Below are positions 19,229 to 28,333 of a DNA stretch of 64,000 nucleotides, in pieces (within the stretch, counting starts at the first letter, position 1; every line of letters starts with the position of its first letter). The notes beneath the pieces are model-generated. The model made no database searches. It was not told the origin of the DNA and saw only the letters and a list, made by a program, of their open reading frames with translations. Both the position numbers and the translations under genes were made by a program. The stretch covers positions 62,001 through 126,000 of the forward strand of contig JADKBM010000004.1 of assembly GCA_016715115.1 (NCBI GenBank). Reading direction: 5' to 3'. The DNA comes from Acidobacteriota bacterium (GTDB lineage: Bacteria; Acidobacteriota; Blastocatellia; Pyrinomonadales; Pyrinomonadaceae).

Positions 19229-19969
19229 ATGGAACAGCTTTCGCAACTTATCGAACAATACGGCATTTACGCCGTTTTCGTGTTGTGTACCGTCGAAGGT
19301 GACATCACCCTGCTCCTTTCCGGGGCGATGGCGCACAGCTCGTTTTTCGGTGACTATAGTTTCATAAAGATATTCATCGCGGGCACGCTCGGCGGTATGG
19401 TCGGAGATAGTTTCGGCTATATGATCGGCCGGGTTTTTCACGAAAAGGCAAAACATTACCGCTTCTATCAAATGGCGCAGCCGCGGATCGAGCGGTTGAT
19501 CGACAAATTCGGCGGATTCGCGATCATCATCTCGAAATACATCTACGGGATCCGCGCCGGAATGTGCCTGTTCTACGGAATCGCGAAAACGCCGTTTTGG
19601 CGTTTTCTGATGCTCGACGCGATAAGTTGCGCAACGTGGGTCCTGGTTCTCGCCGGTTCGGGCTACTTCTTTAGCGGCGCGATTACGAGCATTCTCGGCA
19701 ACTTCAAACAGGTTGGGATCTCGCTCTTCTTTGTCGTTCTTGTCGGAATCATCATCTTTTACGTTGTCGAACGCTACTGGCTTTCTGAAAAGGTCGAAGA
19801 GGTCACGCCTGAGACTCTGCATAAGATCGAAGAGAGGATACAGGTTCTCGAAGACGTCGCGCAGGAAAAACTTCACGGACTCGGCGAACGCCTGCACCTG
19901 ACCTCGCCGAAGGGCGATGAAGACGCCCCGAAACCGAAAGAAAAAGCGGCCGGCGCCTCGAAAGAATAG
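19229..19969 (+). CDS. DedA family (SNARE-associated) membrane protein
   Basis: The product has 246 residues. The DedA layout is clear: short re-entrant N-terminal helices, VEGDITLLLSGAMA, GGMVGDSFGYMIGR, FGGFAIIISKYIYGIRAGMCLFYG (the conserved R in a G-x-R-x-G-x segment) and a final membrane helix pair. The C-terminal 60 residues are a charged helix (VEEVTPETLHKIEERIQVLEDV) and a Lys/Glu/Pro tail. DedA proteins are undecaprenyl-phosphate or phospholipid transporters supporting envelope integrity. The ATG at 19229 was chosen over an upstream GTG at 19115 since the fold begins there. Confidence 0.85.
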   Translation: MEQLSQLIEQYGIYAVFVLCTVEGDITLLLSGAMAHSSFFGDYSFIKIFIAGTLGGMVGDSFGYMIGRVFHEKAKHYRFYQMAQPRIERLIDKFGGFAIIISKYIYGIRAGMCLFYGIAKTPFWRFLMLDAISCATWVLVLAGSGYFFSGAITSILGNFKQVGISLFFVVLVGIIIFYVVERYWLSEKVEEVTPETLHKIEERIQVLEDVAQEKLHGLGERLHLTSPKGDEDAPKPKEKAAGASKE

Positions 19970-20048
19970 CCTTCCAAATTGTTAATTCCGAACCGTTAAT
20001 GATAAAAGGTTAGTTTGACTTTGAAATCCCCAAGTCAACGTTTTAACT

Positions 20049-21071
20049 ATGATTATCCATTCGTCCGCGCCGACCCGAGTCGATCTCGCCGGAGGCACCA
20101 TCGATATTCCGCCGCTCTTCCTTTTTCACGAAGGCGCCGCAACCGTGAACTTCGCCGTCAGCCTTCTCGCACATTGCCGGATTGAAACCCGAAACGACGA
20201 CAAGATCGTACTCGGATCGCTCGATCGCGGGGTACAGTTTGAGACCACGCTCGGCGCGATCGATTCGTTGAAAAACGAGCCGCGGCTCGAACTGCTCGCG
20301 AAGCTCGTTTACTTTTTCAAACCGACCGTCGGATTCAATATGATCACCGAGTCACAGGCTCCGGCCGGCGCCGGACTGGCCGGGTCATCGACTCTCAACA
20401 TCGCCTGTATCGGCGCGCTCAACAAACTGGTCGGCGATCGCTACACGCCTGATCGTTTCATCCCGATCGCGGCGGCGGTCGAATGTCAGGTGATCAAGGT
20501 CCCGACGGGATATCAGGATTACTACTCGGCTCAGTACGGTGGCGTTTCGTGCATACATTTCGGACCGGAAGGAATGCGGCGCGAAGCGCTCGACATTGAC
20601 ACCGAGGTGCTCTCGCGCCGGATCGTCGTCATCTATACGGGCGAGCCGCGGAACTCGGGAACGAACAACTGGGAGATCACGAAACGCCACATCGATGGCG
20701 ACGCGGAGCTATTCGAGATCTTCGACGGGATTCGCGATACGTCATTGAATCTTCGCGGGGCGCTGCTTGAAAACGATTGGCAAGCCGTCGGGGAGCATCT
20801 CAAGAGCGCGCATCCGACGCGCAAGCGCATGTCCCCGAACATCACAACTCCGCAGATGGACAAACTGATCGACGTCGCATACGCCAACGGCGCGATTGCC
20901 GCGAAGGTCTGTGGCGCCGGCGGCGGCGGCTGCATCGCGTTTTTCTGCGAAGACGGTCGCCGAAACGATGTCGAACGCGCGCTCGCCGCGCAAGAAGGCG
21001 CGGAGGTTTTGAACTGGACGCTTTCGCTCGAGGGACTGACGATTCGCGAGATCTCTGCCGGTACCGTTTGA
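20049..21071 (+). CDS. GHMP family kinase, sugar-kinase type
   Basis: The product has 340 residues. Motif 1 is SAPTRVDLAGGTID, motif 2 the ATP loop PAGAGLAGSST, and motif 3 KVCGAGGGGCIAFF. The motif 1 wording and overall length resemble D-glycero-D-manno-heptose 7-phosphate kinase (HddA) and L-fucokinase-like members rather than mevalonate or homoserine kinases. It would phosphorylate a sugar or sugar phosphate in the cytoplasm. No heptose or GDP-sugar pathway partner lies beside it; the ROK gene is the only other sugar kinase nearby. The substrate is not determined. Confidence 0.8.
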   Translation: MIIHSSAPTRVDLAGGTIDIPPLFLFHEGAATVNFAVSLLAHCRIETRNDDKIVLGSLDRGVQFETTLGAIDSLKNEPRLELLAKLVYFFKPTVGFNMITESQAPAGAGLAGSSTLNIACIGALNKLVGDRYTPDRFIPIAAAVECQVIKVPTGYQDYYSAQYGGVSCIHFGPEGMRREALDIDTEVLSRRIVVIYTGEPRNSGTNNWEITKRHIDGDAELFEIFDGIRDTSLNLRGALLENDWQAVGEHLKSAHPTRKRMSPNITTPQMDKLIDVAYANGAIAAKVCGAGGGGCIAFFCEDGRRNDVERALAAQEGAEVLNWTLSLEGLTIREISAGTV

Positions 21072-21180
21072 CCGGGTTCAGGCGACCGGATCCGATCGAA
21101 ATCCGTCGCTTTCCGAGTCGGCCCTTAATGCGGCCAATCGGCGTTGGGTTAACGAATCATCTCAAGACAGGAGAAGATCA

Positions 21181-21903
21181 ATGAAGAAATTATTGTTTCT
21201 CGTCCTTATCGCGTTGTTTTCGATCGGCGCGTTCGGTCAGGAAGACTTTTCGTCGTCGCGTCTGGACACACTCTCGACTCGCCTGAAGCGTGACACGGTA
21301 GATCTATCGGAACGCGCGACCGATGATCTGCGCCGAAGTCCGGGCGCTGCCAGAGCGCTCATTGAAGAAGCTTTCCTGGCGAGCCAGATGGACGCGTCGG
21401 TCGGTCTTTTTCAGGATATGATCCGCGATCGGCGCCGCGCGTCCGAACTCCGTGACGCGGCCGCGATCCTCAACGATGTTGCGCGCCGCGCGCCGTCGGT
21501 TTCGAACAACGCGACGCTTTGGCGCTCCGTCCAGACGTCGATCAACGACATCAGCCGCGAACTCGGCGGAACGACGGGCGGAGGCGGCACCGTTGACAAT
21601 CGTCCGATACTTGGCCGTGTCTATTGGCGGGGAATGGTCGATGACAAGATCCAACTAGTGATCCGCGGAAGCCAGGTCGAAACCCGAACAATTTCTGGCC
21701 GGACGATGCCCGACGGAACGTTCAGTTTTACCTCGGCGCTCCCGGCCGGCGATGTCACTGTCGGAGTCACCCGAACGCGCGGACGCGGACCCGTCAAGAT
21801 CATTCAACAACCTTCGAAATCGAATGAATTCACCGCGATCGTCGAGGTCTATGACGATGGCGGCGGTAGCCGTGATTATCAGTTGGATATTTATTGGAAA
21901 TAG
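21181..21903 (+). CDS. Exported protein of unknown function
   Basis: The product has 240 residues. A signal peptide (MKKLLFLVLIALFSIGAFG) is followed by a helical N-terminal part rich in Arg and Asp (DLSERATDDLRR, MIRDRRRASELRDAAAIL). A Gly-rich hinge (GGTTGGGG) leads to a beta-sandwich-like C-terminus (VYWRGMVDDKIQLVIRGSQVETRTISG). A good ribosome site (caggaga) lies seven bases before the ATG. I do not recognise a family. It is probably periplasmic. The two-domain design suggests surface or periplasmic binding, but no function is claimed. Confidence 0.75.
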   Translation: MKKLLFLVLIALFSIGAFGQEDFSSSRLDTLSTRLKRDTVDLSERATDDLRRSPGAARALIEEAFLASQMDASVGLFQDMIRDRRRASELRDAAAILNDVARRAPSVSNNATLWRSVQTSINDISRELGGTTGGGGTVDNRPILGRVYWRGMVDDKIQLVIRGSQVETRTISGRTMPDGTFSFTSALPAGDVTVGVTRTRGRGPVKIIQQPSKSNEFTAIVEVYDDGGGSRDYQLDIYWK

Positions 21904-21909
21904 TTGACG

Positions 21910-22020
21910 GTGAGCGGTGAGCAGTGAGCGGTGAGCAGTGAGCGGTGAGCGGTCAGCAGTAAGCTGTTAGCGGTCGCCTTTTTTTGCACTTTGCACTCTG
22001 CACTGTCCACTCTGCACTTT
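21910..22020. repeat. Two heptamer arrays between convergent genes
   Basis: 21910-21972 reads gtgagcg, gtgagca, gtgagcg, gtgagca, gtgagcg, gtgagcg, gtcagca, gtaagct, gttagcg. 21985-22020 switches to tttgcac, tctgcac, tgtccac, tctgcac. They fill the whole space between the exported protein and purQ, which converge. Confidence 0.9.
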
Positions 22021-22722
22021 TCAGCTCGCCCTTTGCGCGATCGAATTGGTGAGCGATCTGAAGATCTCGCGGCCGTCGTTTGAACCGAGCAACTCTTCGC
22101 AGGCGCGTTCGGGATGCGGCATCATTCCGAGGACGTTGCCGTTCTCGTTGCAGATGCCGGCGATGTTCGAGCGCGCGCCGTTCGGGTTCGCGGCGTCGGT
22201 GACCTCGCCGCTCTCGTCGCAATAACGGAAGACGATCTGGCCGTTCTCTTCAAGACGGTTGAACGTCTCGTCGTCGCAGACGAAATTGCCCTCGGCGTGC
22301 GCGATCGGGATCGACAATACCTCACCCGCAGTAGTGGCGCTCGTGAACGGCGTCGACGCATTTTCGACGCGCAGATTCACGTGTTTGCAGATAAAATGCA
22401 GATCGCGGTTGCGGATCAAAGCGCCCGGCAAAAGCCCCGCCTCGCAAAGTATCTGAAAACCGTTGCAGATCCCGAAAACGAACTTGCCCGAAGCCGCGAA
22501 TTCCTTTACCGCGCCCATCACCGGCGAGAATTTCGCCAGCGCGCCGCAACGCAGATAATCGCCGTAGGAAAAGCCGCCAGGAACGATGATCGCGTCGTAA
22601 CTGCTCAGGTCGGTCTCTTTGTGCCAGACAAAATCGACCGGCTGGCCGACGTGTTTCGAGATCACGTGATAAGCGTCGTGATCGCAATTTGAACCTGGAA
22701 ATACCAGAACTCCGAATTTCAT
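22021..22722 (-). CDS. purQ: Phosphoribosylformylglycinamidine synthase, glutaminase subunit
   Basis: The product has 233 residues, the usual PurQ length. It is a class I glutamine amidotransferase: the nucleophile cysteine 86 sits in FGICNGFQ, the oxyanion region is PGGFSYGDYLR, and the catalytic His/Glu are in MMPHPERACEE. It supplies ammonia to PurL for step four of purine synthesis. ATG 22722 (MKFGVLVFPG) is the family start; an upstream ATG at 22791 would add 23 unrelated residues. purS lies 93 bases upstream on the same strand; purL is not in the window. Confidence 0.96.
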   Translation of the reverse strand: MKFGVLVFPGSNCDHDAYHVISKHVGQPVDFVWHKETDLSSYDAIIVPGGFSYGDYLRCGALAKFSPVMGAVKEFAASGKFVFGICNGFQILCEAGLLPGALIRNRDLHFICKHVNLRVENASTPFTSATTAGEVLSIPIAHAEGNFVCDDETFNRLEENGQIVFRYCDESGEVTDAANPNGARSNIAGICNENGNVLGMMPHPERACEELLGSNDGREIFRSLTNSIAQRAS

Positions 22723-22815
22723 CTTTTTGGTGATTATTGGATCAAAAACCTCAATCTGCCGGTCGTGAATGGTCAATGGCTGGCAGCACACGCCGTCTGT
22801 TGAACGACGGCAAGA

Positions 22816-23064
22816 TCAACCGTTGACTACTTCGACCCTGTAATCCTCGATCACGGGATTTGCCAAAACGTCGCTTGCGATCTGCTCGACCGCGCGCTTG
22901 GCGTCTTCGGCACTGAGCGAATCATCGAGCGCCACCTCAAAATACTTTCCCTGCCGGACATCGGCGATCTTCTCAAAACCCATCAGCTCGACGGAGTGTT
23001 GGATCGCCTTCCCTTGCGGGTCGAGGATGCCCGGTTTTAGCGTTACATAAACTTTTGCTTTCAT
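22816..23064 (-). CDS. purS: Phosphoribosylformylglycinamidine synthase subunit PurS
   Basis: The product has 82 residues starting MKAKVYVTLKPGILDPQGKAI, the classic PurS opening, and ending with the ANPVIEDYRVEVV strand. PurS bridges PurQ and the small PurL in the three-part FGAM synthase and helps move ammonia. It precedes purQ in the same direction. An in-frame ATG five codons earlier exists but is not conserved in type. Confidence 0.95.
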   Translation of the reverse strand: MKAKVYVTLKPGILDPQGKAIQHSVELMGFEKIADVRQGKYFEVALDDSLSAEDAKRAVEQIASDVLANPVIEDYRVEVVNG

Positions 23065-23220
23065 ATTGATTCGGTTCAACGGAGCTTTTTTTCAAAACGG
23101 AAGCTAAATTCTTGCGCAAATTCTTGTTTCTGGCAACGTCCTTATGTTAGATTTTCGGTACGAGTTTTGACTTCCAATTTAAAAATTTTTCAATTTCAGC
23201 ACAAAGGAGCTTCAAAAACT

Positions 23221-23631
23221 ATGCAAAACATGTCCGGCGGAAAAACCGCCTTAGGATTGGATACCGGGATCGGCGTATTGATCTGCTATTTCGGCAATCT
23301 CGCCTGCGGCTTGCCGCTCGGTTTGATCTACTGCATCTTGGTGGTCGTTCAGGATCAAACGAACAAGGTCGCACGGTTCCACGCGTTTCAGAGTCTCTTT
23401 TTGGCGGTCGCTTCGATCGTCATCATGATTCCTTTGGGGATCGTTTACGGAATCAGCTTCGCTGTCGATGTTGCGATCGGTTTTCCGCTATTTATCGCGT
23501 TGACCGGCATCGGCGTCCTCGTCTTCAGTTTGGCGATTCTCTATTTCGTCATTATGGCGGCGATCAAAGGTTACGGCGGCGAAATGTACAAGATTCCGGT
23601 GATCGGTAACTTCGCCGAAAAATACGCTTAA
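23221..23631 (+). CDS. DUF4870/Tic20-like small membrane protein
   Basis: The product has 136 residues with three to four membrane helices (about 14-36, 55-77, 85-118). The KVARFHAFQSLFLAV segment between the helices is typical of the DUF4870/Tic20-like family, which is widespread and of unknown function. The ATG at 23221 has a good ribosome site (aaaggag) and is preferred to a start at 23167. Its TAA overlaps the purB stop codon on the other strand. Confidence 0.7.
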   Translation: MQNMSGGKTALGLDTGIGVLICYFGNLACGLPLGLIYCILVVVQDQTNKVARFHAFQSLFLAVASIVIMIPLGIVYGISFAVDVAIGFPLFIALTGIGVLVFSLAILYFVIMAAIKGYGGEMYKIPVIGNFAEKYA

Positions 23632-24920
23632 TCGAAGACGCGTTTGAAAACGGTCTCGACGTTTCGCAGATAATGCTTTACATCAAAGGCGCGGGCGATC
23701 TCTTCGGGCGAAAGCTTTGAAGAGATGTCCGCGTCTTTCATTACCAGTTCGCGATACTCGCCGCCTTCGTCCCAAACCTTCATCGCGTTGCGCTGCGTCC
23801 AAGCGTAAGAGTCCTCGCGCGAAACTCCTTTTTGAGTCAGGGCGAGCAAAAGCTGTCCGCTGAACACCAAACCCCGTGTCAGGTTCAAGTTCTTGAGCAT
23901 ATTTTCCGGATAGACGATGAGCGTATCGAGCAACGAGGTCGTTTTCGCCAGAATATAATCGAGCGCCGCGCTCGAATCCGGCAACACGATGCGTTCGGCC
24001 GAGCTGTGCGAAATATCGCGTTCGTGCCAGAGTGCGACATTCTCAAGCCCGACGACGGCGTTCGCGCGGATCGTCCGCGCCATTCCGCAAATGCGTTCGG
24101 AGAGGATAGGGTTGCGTTTGTGCGGCATCGCGCTCGATCCTTTCTGGCCGGTCTTGAATTTTTCCTGAGCCTCGCGAACCTCGGTCCGCTGCCAATGCCG
24201 GACCTGGAGCGCGATCTTTTCAAGCGAAGACGCGATGATCCCGAGCGTGCAAAGATACTCGGCGTAACGGTCGCGCTGAATTACCTGAGTCGAAACCTCC
24301 GCGGCACCGATACCGAGCCGCGCGCAGACACGTTCTTCGACCGACGGCGCGAGATGCGCGAACGCGCCGACCGCGCCCGAGATCTTGCCGACGGCAACCG
24401 CCTCGCGCGCCCGCACGAGCCGATCGCGATTGCGCCTGAACTCGGCATACCAAAGTGCCCAGCACAACCCGAACGACGTCGGCTCCGCGTGTATCCCGTG
24501 CGTCCGGCCGATCTGCGGTGTGTCCCTGAACTCGAACGCGCGGCGTTTCAGGACCTCGAGCAGCGAATCAACTTTGGCAAGCAAAAGATCGCACGAATCG
24601 CGCAAGAGAAGCGCATTCGCCGTATCGACGACGTCCGATGAAGTCAGTCCGTAATGCACGAAGCGCGCCGCCGGGCCGATGTTCTCGGCCAGATTCGTCG
24701 TGAAAGCGATAACGTCGTGATCGGTCGTCTTCTCGATCTCGTTGACGCGTTCGACCGTGAACGCCGCCTTTGATTTGATGTCCTCAAGCGCGTCGGCAGG
24801 AATGATGCCGTCCTCGGCGTGGACCTCGCAAACGGCAATCTCGACGTCGAGCCATTTCTGAAACTTGTTATGAAGCGACCAGAGCGCGCCCATTTCCGGC
24901 AGTGTGTATCGTTCGATCAT
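23628..24920 (-). CDS. purB: Adenylosuccinate lyase
   Basis: The product has 430 residues. The fumarase/aspartase superfamily signature GSSAMPHKRNP holds the catalytic serine loop; HYGLTSSDVVDTA and RTHGIHAEP hold the other conserved active-site residues. It converts SAICAR to AICAR and adenylosuccinate to AMP. ATG 24920 has a gggagaaag ribosome site. Convergent with the DUF4870-like gene, sharing two bases of their stop codons. purS and purQ lie nearby on the same strand, so part of the purine pathway is loosely clustered. Confidence 0.97.
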   Translation of the reverse strand: MIERYTLPEMGALWSLHNKFQKWLDVEIAVCEVHAEDGIIPADALEDIKSKAAFTVERVNEIEKTTDHDVIAFTTNLAENIGPAARFVHYGLTSSDVVDTANALLLRDSCDLLLAKVDSLLEVLKRRAFEFRDTPQIGRTHGIHAEPTSFGLCWALWYAEFRRNRDRLVRAREAVAVGKISGAVGAFAHLAPSVEERVCARLGIGAAEVSTQVIQRDRYAEYLCTLGIIASSLEKIALQVRHWQRTEVREAQEKFKTGQKGSSAMPHKRNPILSERICGMARTIRANAVVGLENVALWHERDISHSSAERIVLPDSSAALDYILAKTTSLLDTLIVYPENMLKNLNLTRGLVFSGQLLLALTQKGVSREDSYAWTQRNAMKVWDEGGEYRELVMKDADISSKLSPEEIARAFDVKHYLRNVETVFKRVFD

Positions 24921-25439
24921 TTGCTTTCTCCCGTGCGAAAGAAGCAATTATCCAACTTCGACACCTGTTTTTCAAAGGTGGGCTGCGTGAAATGCCGCGC
25001 CGGCAGGGCCGTGCGCCGGATCGCGGCGCGGACACCAAGAATCGGCGGTCAGCCGGTTTCCCGCACGGCGACCGCAAAGCGGCAACGTCAGCGCGTTTAG
25101 TCCTATTCGGTCCAAGAATCCGGGAAGGCCGGGCCTTTTCGCGTCTATCGCAGATTACGCAAAAGAAATTTTGACCGCCAACAAACGCGAAACTGTCTTC
25201 TCGATGTGACCGGCCCGACCGAGCATTATCTGACCGCGTTAAACTTGTAAGCTATTGTGTCAGGGCCGTTTATCGCCCAGGTTGCGCGAACTGACAATTA
25301 CCGCGGTTTTCCGTCCCACTTCTTGATCGCAGAATCGATTTCGCGTTTTTGGCGTTCCGCGGGAGAGTATTTCCTATTGCGTAATTTGAGTTTATCCCGC
25401 ATTCGAACGAAGTCAGATTCTCAAATGCGTGATTCGGGT
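24921..25439. other. Intergenic region, no gene seen
   Basis: 519 bases between purB and the protease gene. I see no convincing reading frame with a ribosome site, no tRNA cloverleaf and no 7-base array. A GC-rich stretch at about 24985-25080 could fold. The region must hold the purB promoter. Confidence 0.5.
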
Positions 25440-26885
25440 TCAATTCACGATCGCTTCCGCCGGAATCGTTTTCGGCAATTTCAAATCGATCGTCTGGGTC
25501 TTGCCGTCGCGCTCGACGACCGCCTTTATTTTCTTTCCGAGATTCGCTTTGATCAATAGTTTCAATTCCTCGATGTCCCAGACATTCGTAAAGTCGCGGC
25601 CGGCAACCGATTTGATGGTATCTCCGGGCCGCAATCCGATCTTGTCGGCGAATCCATCGTTGTATACAACCAGCATAAAGAACGGTCGCCGCGCATAGAC
25701 CAGGACTCCAAGGCGGAATCCGCCAGGTTCCTTCGCCAACATCAAACGATATCTGAGCTTGGGGAACAGTGACTCTCTGAACTTCGCCGATGTCCGCTCG
25801 AGTTCGGCGACTTCCGGGTTCATTTCGACCAGTTTTTCTTCAAGGCTCTTTCGAAAAGCCGACGACCGGCTGAATGCATCCTGCGCCTGCGCACCCCAAA
25901 TGCCGGTTTGCTGTCCGACGACGACCGAACGGATGAAGTTCTCGCTGCTCGACTTTTGGAATACAAGCGCCTGCAGTACCGATTTGATCACTTTCTGCCG
26001 CAGCGCATCGTCGGTCCGGATCTCTGCGACCTTGCCGCCGATGATATCCAGATCCTGCTGAAAATCGTAAACCGGCTTCGGAACGCCGTTCCTGAAACCG
26101 AAGCCCTTGATCCCGACGTCCGCCCAATCGATGATGTCCATATTATCGCTAAGAATCAGTAGCGCATTGCCAAGTAGAGCATCAACGGCGTCGTTGCCCG
26201 CGTTCGCCTCCGGCTTCGCTGGCGTGGGCGTTGGAACCGGCTGGCTCACCGGAATTTGCGCCCAAGGCTCCGTCGGAAGGCTGTTGTCGAGCGCCAGAAT
26301 GAATCCTGCCGGAATCATCGTCGGCACGACCTTGCCTTCGATCTGCCGAAGGGTGAGCAATCCGACGACCTCTCCTTCCGAGTTCAACAACGGCGCGCCG
26401 CTGTTCCCGATCGGAACATCGCCGTTCAAGATCGCCCATTTCGAACCGTCCTTGCTGGCAGGTTCGGCGACCGTTACCGGCAGCAAACCGAACGCAGTGT
26501 CTTTTACTCCGGCAACGAATAGGTTGGCTCCCGCCGGCGAATCGGCCGCCGAGAGTTTCAGCAGCGGCCGGCCAAAGACCTTTATTCTGACAAGCGCGAC
26601 GTTTCTCGTTTCGTCTTTGTCGATAACGCCGGTGCACTGGAACTCATCTCCGGAAGGAAACCGCGCGACGACGCGTTTCGCGTCACGCACTATATGCCAC
26701 GCGGTCGCAACCATCCCGTCGCGGACAGCCAGGAAACCAACGCCGTTCTGCGCGGTCCCGTCCTGCTTTTGAACCGACAATTCGACAATCGACGATAACG
26801 CTTGTTGCGCCGGGTCTTGCTGCGCGCGAACGCCTAAAACGGCCAGGAAGAAGAAAAAAACAACAACCAATGAACTGCCTTTCAT
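25440..26885 (-). CDS. Trypsin-like/PDZ protein with altered catalytic triad
   Basis: The product has 481 residues. A signal peptide is followed by a trypsin-fold domain with His64 (TAWHIV) and Ser162 (GNSGAP). The position of the triad Asp, normally in DLALL, reads RNVALV with Asn95. A middle helical region follows an Ala/Pro hinge, and a C-terminal PDZ domain (GFADKIGLRPGDTIKSVAG) ends the protein. HtrA proteases degrade misfolded periplasmic proteins; here the Asp to Asn change could weaken activity or make it a chaperone-like or regulatory protein. ATG 26885 has a ggaggtg ribosome site. Family call good, activity uncertain. Confidence 0.85.
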   Translation of the reverse strand: MKGSSLVVVFFFFLAVLGVRAQQDPAQQALSSIVELSVQKQDGTAQNGVGFLAVRDGMVATAWHIVRDAKRVVARFPSGDEFQCTGVIDKDETRNVALVRIKVFGRPLLKLSAADSPAGANLFVAGVKDTAFGLLPVTVAEPASKDGSKWAILNGDVPIGNSGAPLLNSEGEVVGLLTLRQIEGKVVPTMIPAGFILALDNSLPTEPWAQIPVSQPVPTPTPAKPEANAGNDAVDALLGNALLILSDNMDIIDWADVGIKGFGFRNGVPKPVYDFQQDLDIIGGKVAEIRTDDALRQKVIKSVLQALVFQKSSSENFIRSVVVGQQTGIWGAQAQDAFSRSSAFRKSLEEKLVEMNPEVAELERTSAKFRESLFPKLRYRLMLAKEPGGFRLGVLVYARRPFFMLVVYNDGFADKIGLRPGDTIKSVAGRDFTNVWDIEELKLLIKANLGKKIKAVVERDGKTQTIDLKLPKTIPAEAIVN

Positions 26886-27065
26886 ATATGACACCTCCGG
26901 CGACGCGATGACATTGGGATTTTGCGCCGACCGATCCAAACGACGAAACGGCAAGAATCGTTCCCGCGAGAATGACTGCGAATTCGCTCAGGATGCGCCG
27001 ATATGCAAGTTGGAATTTGGAAATCTTTCGCGCTTTTTCGGGTATTTTTGCCCACCGGACGCGGA

Positions 27066-28196
27066 TCATTTTTCTTGAGAGGCTGAGGCAGGTTCGTCCG
27101 GAACGTCTTTACTTTTTCCCTTCTTCGTTTTCACGACTTCTCCGGGGTCGCCGAGAACGCCTTCGATATAGGCCTTTTGCACGAGAACCATCAACACGGC
27201 GAGAATCGGCGTCGCCAAAACCAGTCCGAGACCGCCGATTGTCACGCCGAGGACGATCTGAAAAGCGACGGTCAGAGCCGGCGGCAATTCGACCGTCCGG
27301 CGTTCGATGTACGGCGTCACCAGGTTTGACTCGATCAACTGAACGACGATGAACAGGATAAGCACGTAAAGCGCCTTGATCGGGCTGTCGATGAACGCCA
27401 AAAGGATCGCCGGAACCGCCGAGAAGATCGGTCCGAAGTTGGGAATGAATGACAGAAGCCCGGCGATCAGTCCAAGCGTCAGCGCGAGCGGAACCCCGAG
27501 AATCGAAAGTCCGATCCAGGTCAGCAAGCCGATGAAGATCATCGAAACGGTCTTTCCGATCAACCACCATTGAAGCGTGTTTCCGATCTCACCGACAATC
27601 TCGGACACGCGCGGCCGGACCGTGATGGGGAAGAGTTTCGTCAGCCCGTCAGTATGGAGTCGCGGTTCGCTGGCGAGGTAGATCGCCAGCAGGATCATTA
27701 TGAAAAAGTTGCCGATCGCCCCGACCGTCGATGAAAAATATCCGCCGACCTGCGACAGCAGATTCGAAAAGTCGACCTCGCTGATGCGTCGCTTGATCTC
27801 GGTGCTGTCCGGCAACTGTTCGAGAATCGCGCGGCCCCACCCGAATTGATTCAGGTACTCATCAATCTTGAGCCAGGATTTGGGAAGTTCCGTGCGCAGA
27901 TTTCGATATTGGTCGACGATATCGGGCGCGAGCAGCGAGACGGCGCCCGCGAGGACTATCAGCAAGATCGTCGAAACCAGGAAAACCGAAAGCCCCTCGG
28001 AAAGCCGGCCGCCGGTATTGACGAGATCCGCCAATCCGCGCAGAAAGATACTCAAGAGAATGGCGGCGAAAACAAGTAAGATGACATCGATCGTGAAATA
28101 TGCGAGCAGTCCGATGAGGCAGACAAAGACTACGATCGAAACCGCGATCAGAACCTTGACGACGAATTTTGCGTTTTCAGACCCGGTTGCAGGCAT
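27066..28196 (-). CDS. AI-2E family (TqsA/PerM-like) transporter
   Basis: The product has 376 residues and about eight membrane helices. It has the AI-2E family hallmarks: SIFLRGLADL near the first helices, GLSILGVPLALTLGLIAGLLSFIPNFGPIFSAVPAILLA, and LIESNLVTPYIERRTVELPPAL. Members export autoinducer-2 or act as Na+/H+ antiporters; the solute here is unknown. A charged 30-residue tail (KTKKGKSKDVPDEPA) follows the last helix. The ATG at 28196 was chosen over a TTG four codons upstream. Confidence 0.9.
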   Translation of the reverse strand: MPATGSENAKFVVKVLIAVSIVVFVCLIGLLAYFTIDVILLVFAAILLSIFLRGLADLVNTGGRLSEGLSVFLVSTILLIVLAGAVSLLAPDIVDQYRNLRTELPKSWLKIDEYLNQFGWGRAILEQLPDSTEIKRRISEVDFSNLLSQVGGYFSSTVGAIGNFFIMILLAIYLASEPRLHTDGLTKLFPITVRPRVSEIVGEIGNTLQWWLIGKTVSMIFIGLLTWIGLSILGVPLALTLGLIAGLLSFIPNFGPIFSAVPAILLAFIDSPIKALYVLILFIVVQLIESNLVTPYIERRTVELPPALTVAFQIVLGVTIGGLGLVLATPILAVLMVLVQKAYIEGVLGDPGEVVKTKKGKSKDVPDEPASASQEK

Positions 28197-28292
28197 AAAT
28201 TGATCCAACTAGACCTTTGAATCCGTAAATTCAAGATTCAGTTTTTGGGAGCTTTGAAAAACCGGATTAACGAAGATAGTCTGGCGACCACC

Positions 28293-28333
28293 AACCAATC
28301 CGAAATCCGAATTCACAAATCCGAAATCACAAC
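28293..28333. repeat. Heptamer array at the asd 3' end
   Basis: Units accaacc, aatccga, aatccga, attcaca, aatccga, aatcaca follow with a 7-base period. The array overlaps the asd stop codon at 28327-28329. Confidence 0.8.
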
